DNA of 37,918 nucleotides from Brachionus koreanus (Eukaryota > Rotifera > Eurotatoria > Ploima > Brachionidae), in the NCBI GenBank assembly GCA_016987375.1, contig PJRA01000412.1, positions 1,818,310 through 1,856,227 of the forward strand, read 5' to 3'. This document shows positions 1 to 8,407 of this stretch, piece by piece. The notes beneath the pieces were generated by a model, which saw nothing but the letters and a program-made list of their open reading frames with translations, ran no database searches and was not told the origin of the DNA. The position numbers and the translations under genes are program-made. The first letter of the stretch is position 1. Every line of letters begins with the position of its first letter.

Positions 1-533
1 CATGAAAATCTAAGTCTTTTAAAATATCTTTGTAATTCAAAAAATATTTTTTGACTTCCGTTTGCATTTCTTTCATCTGAAGGTTTTTCATCTAAGCCTC
101 AAGTCTCATTTAGCTTATATTTTATTTTTATTAAAAATTAAAGCAAAAACGTAGATTATAAAAATTTGTGCAAGAAAATTGAAATTTATTGTATATTGGA
201 GTCAGATGATTTTAAATGTAAATTGAGAACGTTTAAACTGTATGATTTTGATTAAATTAGAAAAATTTGATTTCTAATGCTGCTAAATCAATTCAGAAAA
301 TACTCATGCAATTAAAAAAAGAGTAGTTTGCAATCACTAGGTTAGATTAAAATTTTGAATACTTTAAAAACCTTTAAAAAGTAATCTATTTATATCGTGG
401 ATTCATTACATAAAAATCCAAATAATAAAAATTTTTATCTACCTAAATAAATTACTTGAATTGCTTAAAAAGTAATTATAATATTTACCTAATACTGGAC
501 AATCATCTTCAATGTCACTTTCGAAATCAGAAT
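1..533 (-). CDS. Possible 3' part of a gene running off the left edge (two exons)
   Basis: I do not recognise the protein. On the minus strand a 45-nt exon candidate (533 down to 489) has a good acceptor (T-rich, ending TTTTTTAG) and the donor GTAAAT. It encodes an acidic stretch, reading DSDFESDIEDDCPVL. The next candidate exon (91 down to 1) follows an acceptor-like TTAG and keeps the same phase-1 frame through DEKPSDERNANGS and KIFFELQRYFKRLRFS to the window edge. The phases agree and the reading is polar and low in the Asn/Lys/Phe/Ile bias of random AT-rich translation, which is why I list it. The intron between them would be about 400 nt, longer than most here, and the second acceptor has a weak pyrimidine tract. 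A further 21-nt candidate exon lies at 1602-1622. Confidence 0.35.
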
Positions 534-2268
534 CTAAAAAATAAATTAATTTCTATTTATTTTAAAATCAAAAAAAATTTACTCATATTAAACAGTATTC
601 TAAGAATTTAGCAAAAGTTTTCCAACAATGATTTCTAATTTTTTTAAATAAACAACATGCGATCTATTTAAGTTTTAAAAGCATTCAAATTCAAAATTTA
701 TTAAAAATTGCAAAATTAATTACAGTTTTGTGTTTAAATATAAACAGAAAGTTTCTAAAAAAATCTAAAAACTTGTCAAATCACATGTATTTGAGCTACA
801 AGCATTCAAGAACTTTTTTTATGAAATCTTTAATTTTGGGTCCATAGTAGTTTTAAAATTTAAATAACTTGTATTTTATTTATTTAAAAAATTAAAAATC
901 AATTTTGCTCACGGAAAATGTTTACCAAATTCTTTAAGATACTGCTTAATATGTGTAGTTTAGTGTTGGGAACCGTACAAGCGGTTGTTGATGCGGCCAA
1001 AAGATATTTGACTCCGAGAAAAACCGCTTAAACGATAGAGGCCGGTGGCCAATTCGCCGGTTTTCGTTCTGGATCGCAATTATGTGTTTGGATCAAATCA
1101 CATAGCGTAAAATTTGAAGTTGAACAATGAAAATATCCTGAATTGATACTAAATATTTTGGAACTAAACAATTAAATTTCAGCGGTCAAAATATTTCTAC
1201 TTATGCTATTGACAAAATTGGATATTCAAAAATTTTAATAGATTGAAATATTAGAAAGTGTTTTTAGATGTTTAATTAAGTAGTTTAATTAATTTAGTTT
1301 TTATTCAAATTATTATTTCTAATAGAAGCATAATATTTTTATTTTTTCAGATTATTCTATTGTAAATATAAAAAATTAATATTTAAAAATTTATTCTTTT
1401 TGTGTTCAAATAATATTAATAGCTTAAACTTTTTTTGATATTTAAAACTAGTTTCTATTAAATTAAGGTTAATGTTTTAAAAAATAGCGTGAAGACGCCA
1501 ACTCATAAATTATTGTATATTAATTATGCGATTTTTGTTTAACTTTATTCAATGATACTCAAAATAAGAAGAATATTTAACTCGATCATTATCAAACTTA
1601 CTATCTCTTGTTGAGATTGTATCTACAAAATAACCTTAAAAATTAAAAATTATGATAATAATAGAAATTAACTGATTAAATGTTAGATTAAAATTTGTAT
1701 ACAACAAAAAAATACTGAACTTTTGCAATTATAAACAAAAATCTAAAAAAGAAACCGTTGATGCTATAAATTAAAATTTTATCCTCATAAAACAAAGTTT
1801 TATTCATAATTTAAACAATTTAAGATTCATTTAAGATAAAATCTTAGAAAAAGAAAGTTCCAGTCGAAATTTCTAATTATAATATTTTTATTACTCTTAA
1901 GCGTCGTTTTAAAGAATGAATATTATCTAAATTGGCTCACTTACAAGCTTGGCATTTGAATTATTTTTGAATTTGATAAAATTTTGTTTAACTAGGCTAG
2001 AAACTTAAAAAGCATTTTATAATTTTTAACTTAAAAAATCCAGAAATTGAAAACTTGTTCAAAATGTTCTTATCAAAAAAAATTGTAATTTTTTTCCAAG
2101 TTTGTATATTTGAATAGATTTTTTATCTAAACTCTGTTTCAAATTAACCATTATATTGTCTAGTTTATCTTTTTTTTTTAAATATAGGATCATTAAAACT
2201 ATTCTTAAAAGTGTTATTTATTTTAATTTTAAAACTTAAATTCTTACTATTTAGAAAATTTAGAAAAA
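534..2268. other. Intergenic or intronic AT-rich spacer
   Basis: Very AT-rich sequence with no open frame of note. It contains one GC-richer islet (about 955-1090, listed separately) and a 21-nt candidate micro-exon on the minus strand (1602-1622), bounded by TTTTGTAG and GTAAGT. If the left-edge gene is real, part of this stretch is its introns. Confidence 0.5.
955..1090. repeat. GC-rich islet, probable mobile-element fragment
   Basis: This short stretch is rich in CCGG/GGCC in a surrounding of about 20 percent GC. It contains the inverted pair AAGCGGTT (near 979) and AACCGCTT (near 1024), plus GCGGCCAAAAG and GGCCGGTGGCC. Similar words (GTTGGG, GCGGCCAAAA, GGCCGG) occur in the GC-rich insertion at 32408-32567, so both may belong to one dispersed family. 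It has no open reading frame. The assignment is inference from composition and shared words. Confidence 0.4.
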
Positions 2269-2735
2269 ATGAAATTGTTATTATCTGCAGTCATATTTGT
2301 TACACTCAGCTATGTTATAGCCGAAGAAACCAAAGAATCTTCTCCAATCAGTTGCTACGTTTGTAACGAACTAGAGGACAAATCATGCGGTGATGCATTC
2401 AAACCCAAACAAGTTCATCGTCAACAATGTGTAAATGGAGAAAAATATTGTAGAAAAATTGTTCAAACTGGTAGAAATTTTAAGATAAATTTTTAATTTT
2501 TCAATAAGCTTTATTATATTTTAAAGTAAATGATGTAACAAGCATAGTTAGGCAGTGTGCTAAAGAAGTTTCCGAACAACACGCAGAGGATTGTTACAAA
2601 ACTGCAGGAAAAGCAAGTCAAACAGTCTGTACATGTCTTGGCAGTTCAGAACCCTGTAACAATGGGCTTAGAATAAAATCCTCAATACTTGGATTCATTA
2701 TGTCAATCATTCTTTCAATAGTTTTACTCAAATAA
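2269..2735 (+). CDS. Secreted GPI-anchored Ly6/uPAR three-finger protein, 136 aa, two exons
   Basis: Exon 1 is 2269-2470, the 56-nt intron 2471-2526 runs from GTAGAA to TTAAAG, and exon 2 is 2527-2735; a Val codon is split by the junction. Residues 1-18 form a clear signal peptide ending VIA. The mature part holds ten cysteines, starting with CYVC and ending CTCLGSSEPCN, the terminal CN being a hallmark of the Ly6/three-finger fold. A hydrophobic tail (ILGFIMSIILSIVLLK) with no cytoplasmic residues after it predicts replacement by a GPI anchor. Family members act at the cell surface as modulators of receptors and channels or in junction assembly; the partner here cannot be told from sequence. 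Read without splicing, the frame stops after 75 codons and loses half the cysteines. A TTTAG lies 5 nt before the ATG. Confidence 0.85.
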
Positions 2736-3471
2736 ATAGTTTTTTCATATCATTCTCAATGCAACAATTTATCTTGCTAGGAGAATATCAATCAAATTTT
2801 TTTCATGTTTTTTTCTAAAATAGTCAAAAATTTAAATATTATATTTAAATATCTCATCAGATGGCCAAAGCATCATAGTTGAAAAACAATAAAAAATTTG
2901 TCTTTAATTAAATAATATACTGTAGTTCAAATATTTTTAAATAAATTCGTTCTCAATGATCTTTAATAAACAAGATAATATAAAAATAAAATATTTAAAC
3001 AAAAAATTTTCAAGTTTTTTATTTCTTTGTATAACTTTAATTGTATTTAATTATAAATTTTATTTTAAATAAAACTTTTGGACGCTGGATAAAGTAAATT
3101 TTGAAAATAAGTGAATTAAGTATGAGAAAAATGATTGAAGATCAAAGCGAAACGACCATGAAACAATCAAATTGACTCAGATCAATTAAAATGGTTCTTT
3201 AGTCAACTAAAGCGTTTTTTTTTAATTTTTTAAAAATATTGAAAAGGTACAAATTTTATTATTTTTATTATTTAGTAGTCAACAACAACAATATATGAAT
3301 TAAAAATATTGAAAAAATTTTTCCTAAAATTTTAGTTTAAAGGGTGGCATTAGTAAATGGACTAAAGTTAAATTAACTTTTCCGATCATGCAAATGATCA
3401 GATAATCAAAAAAAATATATAAATATATATTTATAAGTTTTTAAATATTTGCTATAAATTTTTTATCAAAA

Positions 3472-3770
3472 TGGGACTTTCTGTGACTGAATGAGAGAAT
3501 TTTCGAAAAGCAGTCAAAAAATGAATTCGCAAATGAAAAAATCTGACGCTGTGGCTTACTTTACAAAGCAAGGAATCGCTCGAAGTAAAATATATAATAC
3601 GATCAACGGTATTTAAAATGAAGGGCCTACAAAGGACAATAAGAAAACCAGTCAGCCAACCACATGGACATTTGTAGTGAAAAAAAATACCAATAGATAA
3701 ACTAGAGTGAGTCAAAGACGTCTGGCTAGGAAATTTGATGTTTACCAAAGAAAAGTTGGTCGATAATTAA
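3472..3770 (+). pseudogene. Decayed Tc1/mariner-type transposase fragment
   Basis: Two in-frame pieces read as the N-terminal DNA-binding part of a Tc1/mariner-type transposase. The first (3533-3616) gives KKSDAVAYFTKQGIARSKIY, the paired-like helix-turn-helix region. The second (3699-3767) gives TRVSQRRLARKFDVYQRKVG, the second helix-turn-helix. Stops and frame changes separate them, and the DDE catalytic domain is missing. The open frame on the opposite strand here (98 codons) is a shadow of this relic. The family call rests on motif recognition by eye. Confidence 0.6.
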
Positions 3771-4893
3771 AAAATTGGGAATTTAAAATAGAAAATGTGA
3801 AAATTGAACATTTGATTGTATTTTTTAACCAGCTAAAATATTTTTAAGAATTGATTGAAATAAAGTTGATTTTAATTCTTAGAAAAACGTAAAACATTAA
3901 ATTCAATTAATTAATCAATTAAAAAATTTAATTAATTAAATTCAAAATTTTTTTATATCCTTTTGGCACTTGTAACTTTTATTCATTTGGTCCTTCAGAG
4001 ACAATAATGTTTAAAAAATGATACGAAAAATGAGTAAAATGAGTAATTCTGCAGATTTTCTAATTTCATTTGAATTTGAAAAATTAAAAGTTTCAAATAA
4101 TCTTGGAAAACATTAGAATAGACTTAGACTGACACTTTTTAAGTCTTTATTTAATACGTGGACTTAAAATCCTGTTGTAGGCAGATCATTTATCAGATAT
4201 TATAGTTGAATCATCTTCTACATTATCATACAAAATCTTTAATATTTTAGAACCTTTTATATTTTCTGCAATTTTAACACAAACTTTGGTTTAATTTAGT
4301 TATAACAACACAAATGTTGCGTTATTTTCTATAAAGATTTGAAATTATATATTCGCAAAGCAATTTAGTCAAACTAATAGGTATTTTGAAAAGAGAAAAA
4401 AAATACTACAGTACATTATAATGCAGTGTACTTTATGTATTCTTTAATTAAAATAGAATAATAGAATTAACCATAAATAGAATATACTTACGAATAAAAC
4501 AATCAAAAAATTTTATCAATAGAGTTATTTTTTTTAGCTGAAATGTCTTATTTAAAAAAAAGTTTATGAATAATGTCTATGAAATATGTAAGGGAGAAAA
4601 TTAGCTAAATAAATTTATTTAAATTACTCAAGAGTGAAAAATTTTAGAAAAATAGAAGAAGTCCTTGTTCGAACTTCAGCTCATCTTTTAAGATTGTGCA
4701 TTAATAATCTAAATCTAAATTTTAAAACATTTAATAAAATTGATTTAACAAATGAATTAAGAAGAAACTTGTCATAAAATAAAATTAAAATTTTATACTA
4801 ATTAGTATTATTTATGTGCATAATTCTTTTAAGTAAAAAAAAAATTGTAGAAAAAATTACTTAAACATTCACCAAGCTTTAAATAATTAAATA

Positions 4894-4920
4894 ATTCTAG
4901 ATTTAGTTAAAATCTAGAAT
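4894..4920. repeat. Perfect 11-bp inverted repeat upstream of RNASEK
   Basis: ATTCTAGATTT, a 5-nt spacer AGTTA, then AAATCTAGAAT form a perfect stem. It lies 187 nt before the RNASEK start codon. It could be a hairpin in a 5' leader, a cruciform, or chance in AT-rich DNA, although the central CTAG words make chance less likely. Confidence 0.6.
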
Positions 4921-5106
4921 CTAGATAGATAGGCTTTGATATTATTGTTTTTATTTATAAAGTTAATTCACGAAATATTTTAAAATCTTGTGATCATCAT
5001 AAATATTTTAAAGAGAAAAAAATTATAATTTTTTATTTCTATTTATTTAATTCTTAATGGAAATTTGTTTTATTTTTTATTCATTTAGAAATAGAAACAT
5101 TCGAAA

Positions 5107-5421
5107 ATGGCAAAATCTCCAAGATATAATAAACTACATATATGTGGTCCAGGCTTGTCGATCTGTTGCTCATTGATTAGCGTTTGGGGCATTATAATGT
5201 TGGCAATCGTAGGAGGATTACTATCAGCTAAGAGCGCAGCATTTATTGAAGATATTCCCGAAGTTGAAGAACATAATTTGTCCTATGAGGAGAGATTGAA
5301 TAAAGGTTTTGATTTGGCTGCTACCAATTGCTATGGTGCTGTCGGTCTTTATGCAGCTTGCCTGATATTTTGTGGTATTCAGGTCTTTTTTAATATCAAA
5401 GCAGCTTCAATGAAAAATTAA
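5107..5421 (+). CDS. RNASEK: Ribonuclease kappa / V-ATPase accessory subunit RNASEK, 104 aa
   Basis: A complete single-exon frame of the usual length (human about 98 aa). The N-terminal CGPGLSICCSLISVWGIIML, the IEDIPEVEE loop and the second segment YNCYGAVGLYAACLIFCGIQ follow the conserved RNASEK layout of two transmembrane helices (about residues 12-40 and 75-97) joined by an acidic loop. RNASEK was first described as an endoribonuclease and is now known as a small subunit bound to the proton-translocating c-ring side of the V-ATPase, acting in endosomal and lysosomal acidification. The ATG at 5107 fits the family start. An acceptor-like TTCATTTAG ends 18 nt before it. An AATAAA lies shortly after the stop. 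Confidence 0.95.
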   Translation: MAKSPRYNKLHICGPGLSICCSLISVWGIIMLAIVGGLLSAKSAAFIEDIPEVEEHNLSYEERLNKGFDLAATNCYGAVGLYAACLIFCGIQVFFNIKAASMKN

Positions 5422-6261
5422 ATCCAAATCGTAACCCTTTTTGTTTAAATTATTAAATAATAAATGTTCATAATTATTTATTAGCCCCAAATGGGTCTTA
5501 TGTGATTAATATTCCACATATTTTTAAAATATAAATTTTACTCGTTCCATTTCGTAATAAAATACTCTAGCTAGTTATTTATTTATTTTTTTGTTATATT
5601 TTACAAAGTACAAAATTAATCGTAAAATATGTTTCTTTCTATTAAAGAAATGTGGCTTTAGTAAATTCCTATGGTATTTAAATTTTATCTATTTTTTTTT
5701 AATTTTATTAAAAAAATACTATTTTAAAAGACATCAAAAGAATATTAAAAGAAATTTCAAGAAATAAACTCCTTATAATTCTTTACCGAGAGAAGCATGC
5801 ACCATTCCCCTAAATAAATAGTGCAAGCAAAAAAGTTACTCTTCCTACGTTAAAAATATATAATTAATAGCGCAACATATTTAATTCGTAATTTCAGGGA
5901 AGAAAGTCCACTAATATCAAAATAATCATATAATGACAATGGGTTAAAAACCCAAAAAATTTTATTTTGTATCTTTTTTATTTGAAAATTCTGAAAATAA
6001 AAAAAAATATTTAGTTAATATGAAATACGGGCTTAAAAATTTAATTAAAAAAATTTTATAAAATATTTAAGAGTTTAAACGTGACTCTTTCATTTTAGAT
6101 TTTGAAACAGTTATTCACTAGACTTATTTTTCTTGTCAAATAAAAGATTTCCAACATTTGTATTTTTGATATAAATAAAAATGCATTAAATTCTGTTATT
6201 TCTTGTTAATGTTTTCGTTTGCAGATAGTCTGAACTTATTAAATTACTAGATCGACTTGTA

Positions 6262-6417
6262 TCAAATGGCGTTTTGGTGAAAAAAATTAAGAAGCTGTAC
6301 TATGATTGAAACTGGTAGTGATTGTTGTTCACTTTGATCTGAAAGAATTTTTAATTCACCATCAACCATGAATACTTTGGGGTGTGTCAGCTTGACAATC
6401 TTTAATATTTTACCCAT
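6262..6417 (-). CDS. Short unrecognised ORF, 51 aa
   Basis: The frame starts ATG at 6417 and ends TGA at 6262-6264. It contains KIVKLTHPKVFMVDGELKIL and SDQSEQQSLPVSIIVQLLNF. Its amino-acid content is more balanced and its DNA less AT-rich than the surroundings, which suggests present or past coding. A TTGTGTATAG acceptor-like site ends 6 nt before the ATG. I do not recognise the family. It could be an exon of an unseen gene, a microprotein or a transposon remnant. Confidence 0.25.
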   Translation of the reverse strand: MGKILKIVKLTHPKVFMVDGELKILSDQSEQQSLPVSIIVQLLNFFHQNAI

Positions 6418-6654
6418 AAAAAACTATACACAACACTCTGATATGCTTTGCTACAAATGATTAATTTTTTATCCGCAGCAAATTTTGGTTATTTACTTCA
6501 ATGCAGTTTAAATTATTAAACAATATTTAACTTAATCACAAATTCTGTAGCTTATTTAATTTTATAATGCTGTAAAGAACTCATGGTCTTTCCAAGTTAA
6601 TTTTTATTGTACTATTTTAAGTTCAGATTAGAAAATTTAATAGAAGTGAATGTG

Positions 6655-6753
6655 AATTTGTATACAATTGCAGCTAAAAAAGAGCTTCATTGAAAAAAAA
6701 TTTTCAAAAAAATTTCTTTAAAGTGTTTCCAAGTCTTTTTACCCATTGATCCG
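6655..6753 (-). pseudogene. Decayed partial copy of the aquaporin intron 2 region
   Basis: This segment aligns by eye with 7321-7444 of the aquaporin gene, sharing runs such as AATTTCTTTAAAGTGTTTCC. It covers the end of exon 2, the whole of intron 2 and part of exon 3, with about 27 bp of exon 3 deleted and point changes that break the frame. Because intron sequence is included, it arose by DNA duplication, not from mRNA. The rest of the copy is no longer recognisable. Confidence 0.7.
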
Positions 6754-7241
6754 AATTTTCGAGGATGCAGATTGTGAATTTGATGTCAAAAAGTTAGCTT
6801 TCCGCTAAATTGAGCTCACATTTTAGGTTTTTTTTTGATATATCATGAAATACCCAATAAAATAAGGACACATGGTTATTTATGGAATTCTGCATTGTAA
6901 AAAAACAAATTATCCTTAAATTGCCATGCATAAGTTAATTTTCTAAACTTAACAAAGTAATTTTACGCAAAAAAAGTCAACAAATTTTATTAAAAAAGCA
7001 AAAAATGAATTATTTTAAGAGATAAGCCTCTATATATTAAAGATTAGAGTATTTTTAAATTAAATAAATTGAGGTAATAAAAATAACTATTCTTATTAAT
7101 GAAAAAAAAAGAAAAATATTAAATGAAAAAATTTTTTTAAGAACTTGATAATTCATGTCGTTTGTTCTTAAATATATTAATCTTGTCAATAAATTTTTCT
7201 TTTTTAAATGAATTTTCCGATTAATTCTTAATCAATAATGA

Positions 7242-8407
7242 TCAGAATTCATTTTCATTTTCTTTTAAAGAATTGTTTAAAGAAACATCTTCTCTTGAAA
7301 CCGTCCGGGGCTTTAAAACAAATTTGTAAACAATTGCTGCTAAAAAAGAGCCAGTTATTGGACCGATCCAATAGACCTTTATTGAAAAAAGTTATCAAAA
7401 AAATTTCTTTAAAGTGTTTCCAAGCCTTTTTACCCAATGATTCGTCCAAACATTCTGTACAACTGCAGGTCCAAAGCTTCTAGCCGGGTTCATACTCCCA
7501 CCTGTGTATGGACCCTTTTAAAATCAAAAATTTAAATTCTAATTTTGACAATAATGACTTTATTTACTCCAAAAAGAGCTCCACATGTTACTGACAATCC
7601 TATTGCTAATGGAAATGATCCACCAAGATCTTTTCTTTTTTTATCCAAACACGCAAAAACAGTAAATGCCAAAAGGAATGTTATCACAGTCTCAACACCA
7701 AATGCCTTGAAAAGCCCTACTTTATCATTTACTAAAGTAAGGCCTAGGTTATTTTTCGAATATGCTGGGACTAAAGAGTTTAGTGTGGCTGCTCCAGCTA
7801 AGCCACCTAGTAGTTGAAAAATTACATAGAATATTCCCCTCATTAAGTCCAAATCATTCGTAAAAATCAACACAATGCTTATTGCGGGATTCAAATTACC
7901 CCCAGAGACACAGTTGGTACACCAAATCATCGTAGCCAGTGTCAATCCACCTCCAAGTGCTCCATTTATACTCGGAACACCTTCGTCTTGATTAAAGCTT
8001 AGACCTAAACCACAAACAATTAACGTCAAAATGTAAACTCCAATGAACTCAGCTAGAATGGCTTGATAGAATACTAGAGATTTTAGTTGCAATTTAGCGG
8101 TTTCAATCAAAACAAGAAAAAAATCACTTCCTTTTAAAGATCTTCTTCTTTTGCGGGCATAATCTTTGGATTCAATTAGAATAAAATCTGGATTATCATC
8201 AGACTTGTCCACCTCTTTTTGTCCCCTTGCCAACACTCTCTCTATAGAAGCTAAACCTGGCTCAGGAATTCTTTGCATAAGCTTACGACCTTCGGCAGCA
8301 GATATTGTCACATAATTTTGGCCGTTTATATTCCGCAATTCTTGAAAGCTTCGAATTGTTTTGTCAACTTCATAGACTTTTGGCTTAGGCAAATTATGGT
8401 TGTACAT
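7242..8407 (-). CDS. Aquaporin (MIP family), 351 aa, three exons
   Basis: Exon 1 is 8407-7568, exon 2 is 7514-7434 and exon 3 is 7376-7242; the introns are 53 and 57 nt, both phase 0. A long cytoplasmic N-terminus (about 110 residues) precedes six predicted membrane helices. Both half-helix motifs are present: NLNPAIS (Asn173) and [13 protein letters not shown] (Asn289), the second carrying the conserved pore Arg292. After intron 2 the chain continues [14 protein letters not shown] and ends in a polar tail. Aligned by eye with human AQP1, the filter positions are Gly153 (for Phe56), Ala277 (for His180), Gly286 (for Cys189) and Arg292. That predicts a wide pore, as in solute-conducting aquaporins such as insect entomoglyceroporins, where the histidine is also lost. 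The substrate is inference. TATAG lies 4 nt before the ATG. Confidence 0.92.

Larger units (their letters stand above)
2736..5106. other. Intergenic spacer with a transposase relic and a hairpin
   Basis: AT-rich spacer between the Ly6 gene and RNASEK. It holds the mariner-type relic at 3472-3770 and the perfect inverted repeat at 4894-4920. The GATCAT(4)ATGATC hairpin near 3387-3402 may belong to the relic's end. I see no further coding exon. Confidence 0.6.
5422..7241. other. Spacer with a short ORF and an aquaporin relic
   Basis: The sequence between the RNASEK stop and the aquaporin stop codon is mostly AT-rich and featureless. Exceptions are a 51-codon frame on the minus strand (6262-6417) and a decayed piece of aquaporin 3' sequence (6655-6753), both listed separately. 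Confidence 0.6.

Noticed and set aside
3452..3748. 98-codon minus-strand open frame
   Set aside because: It is the reverse of the mariner-type relic, whose plus-strand readings give real transposase motifs.
5795..5835. CCATTCCCCTAAATAAATAG as a second copy of the 14127 retroposon tail
   Set aside because: Similarity is limited to a few bases plus AT-rich sequence; no TSD found.
7238..7483. Plus-strand open frame over the aquaporin 3' exons
   Set aside because: Shadow of exons 2-3 and intron 2 of the minus-strand aquaporin.
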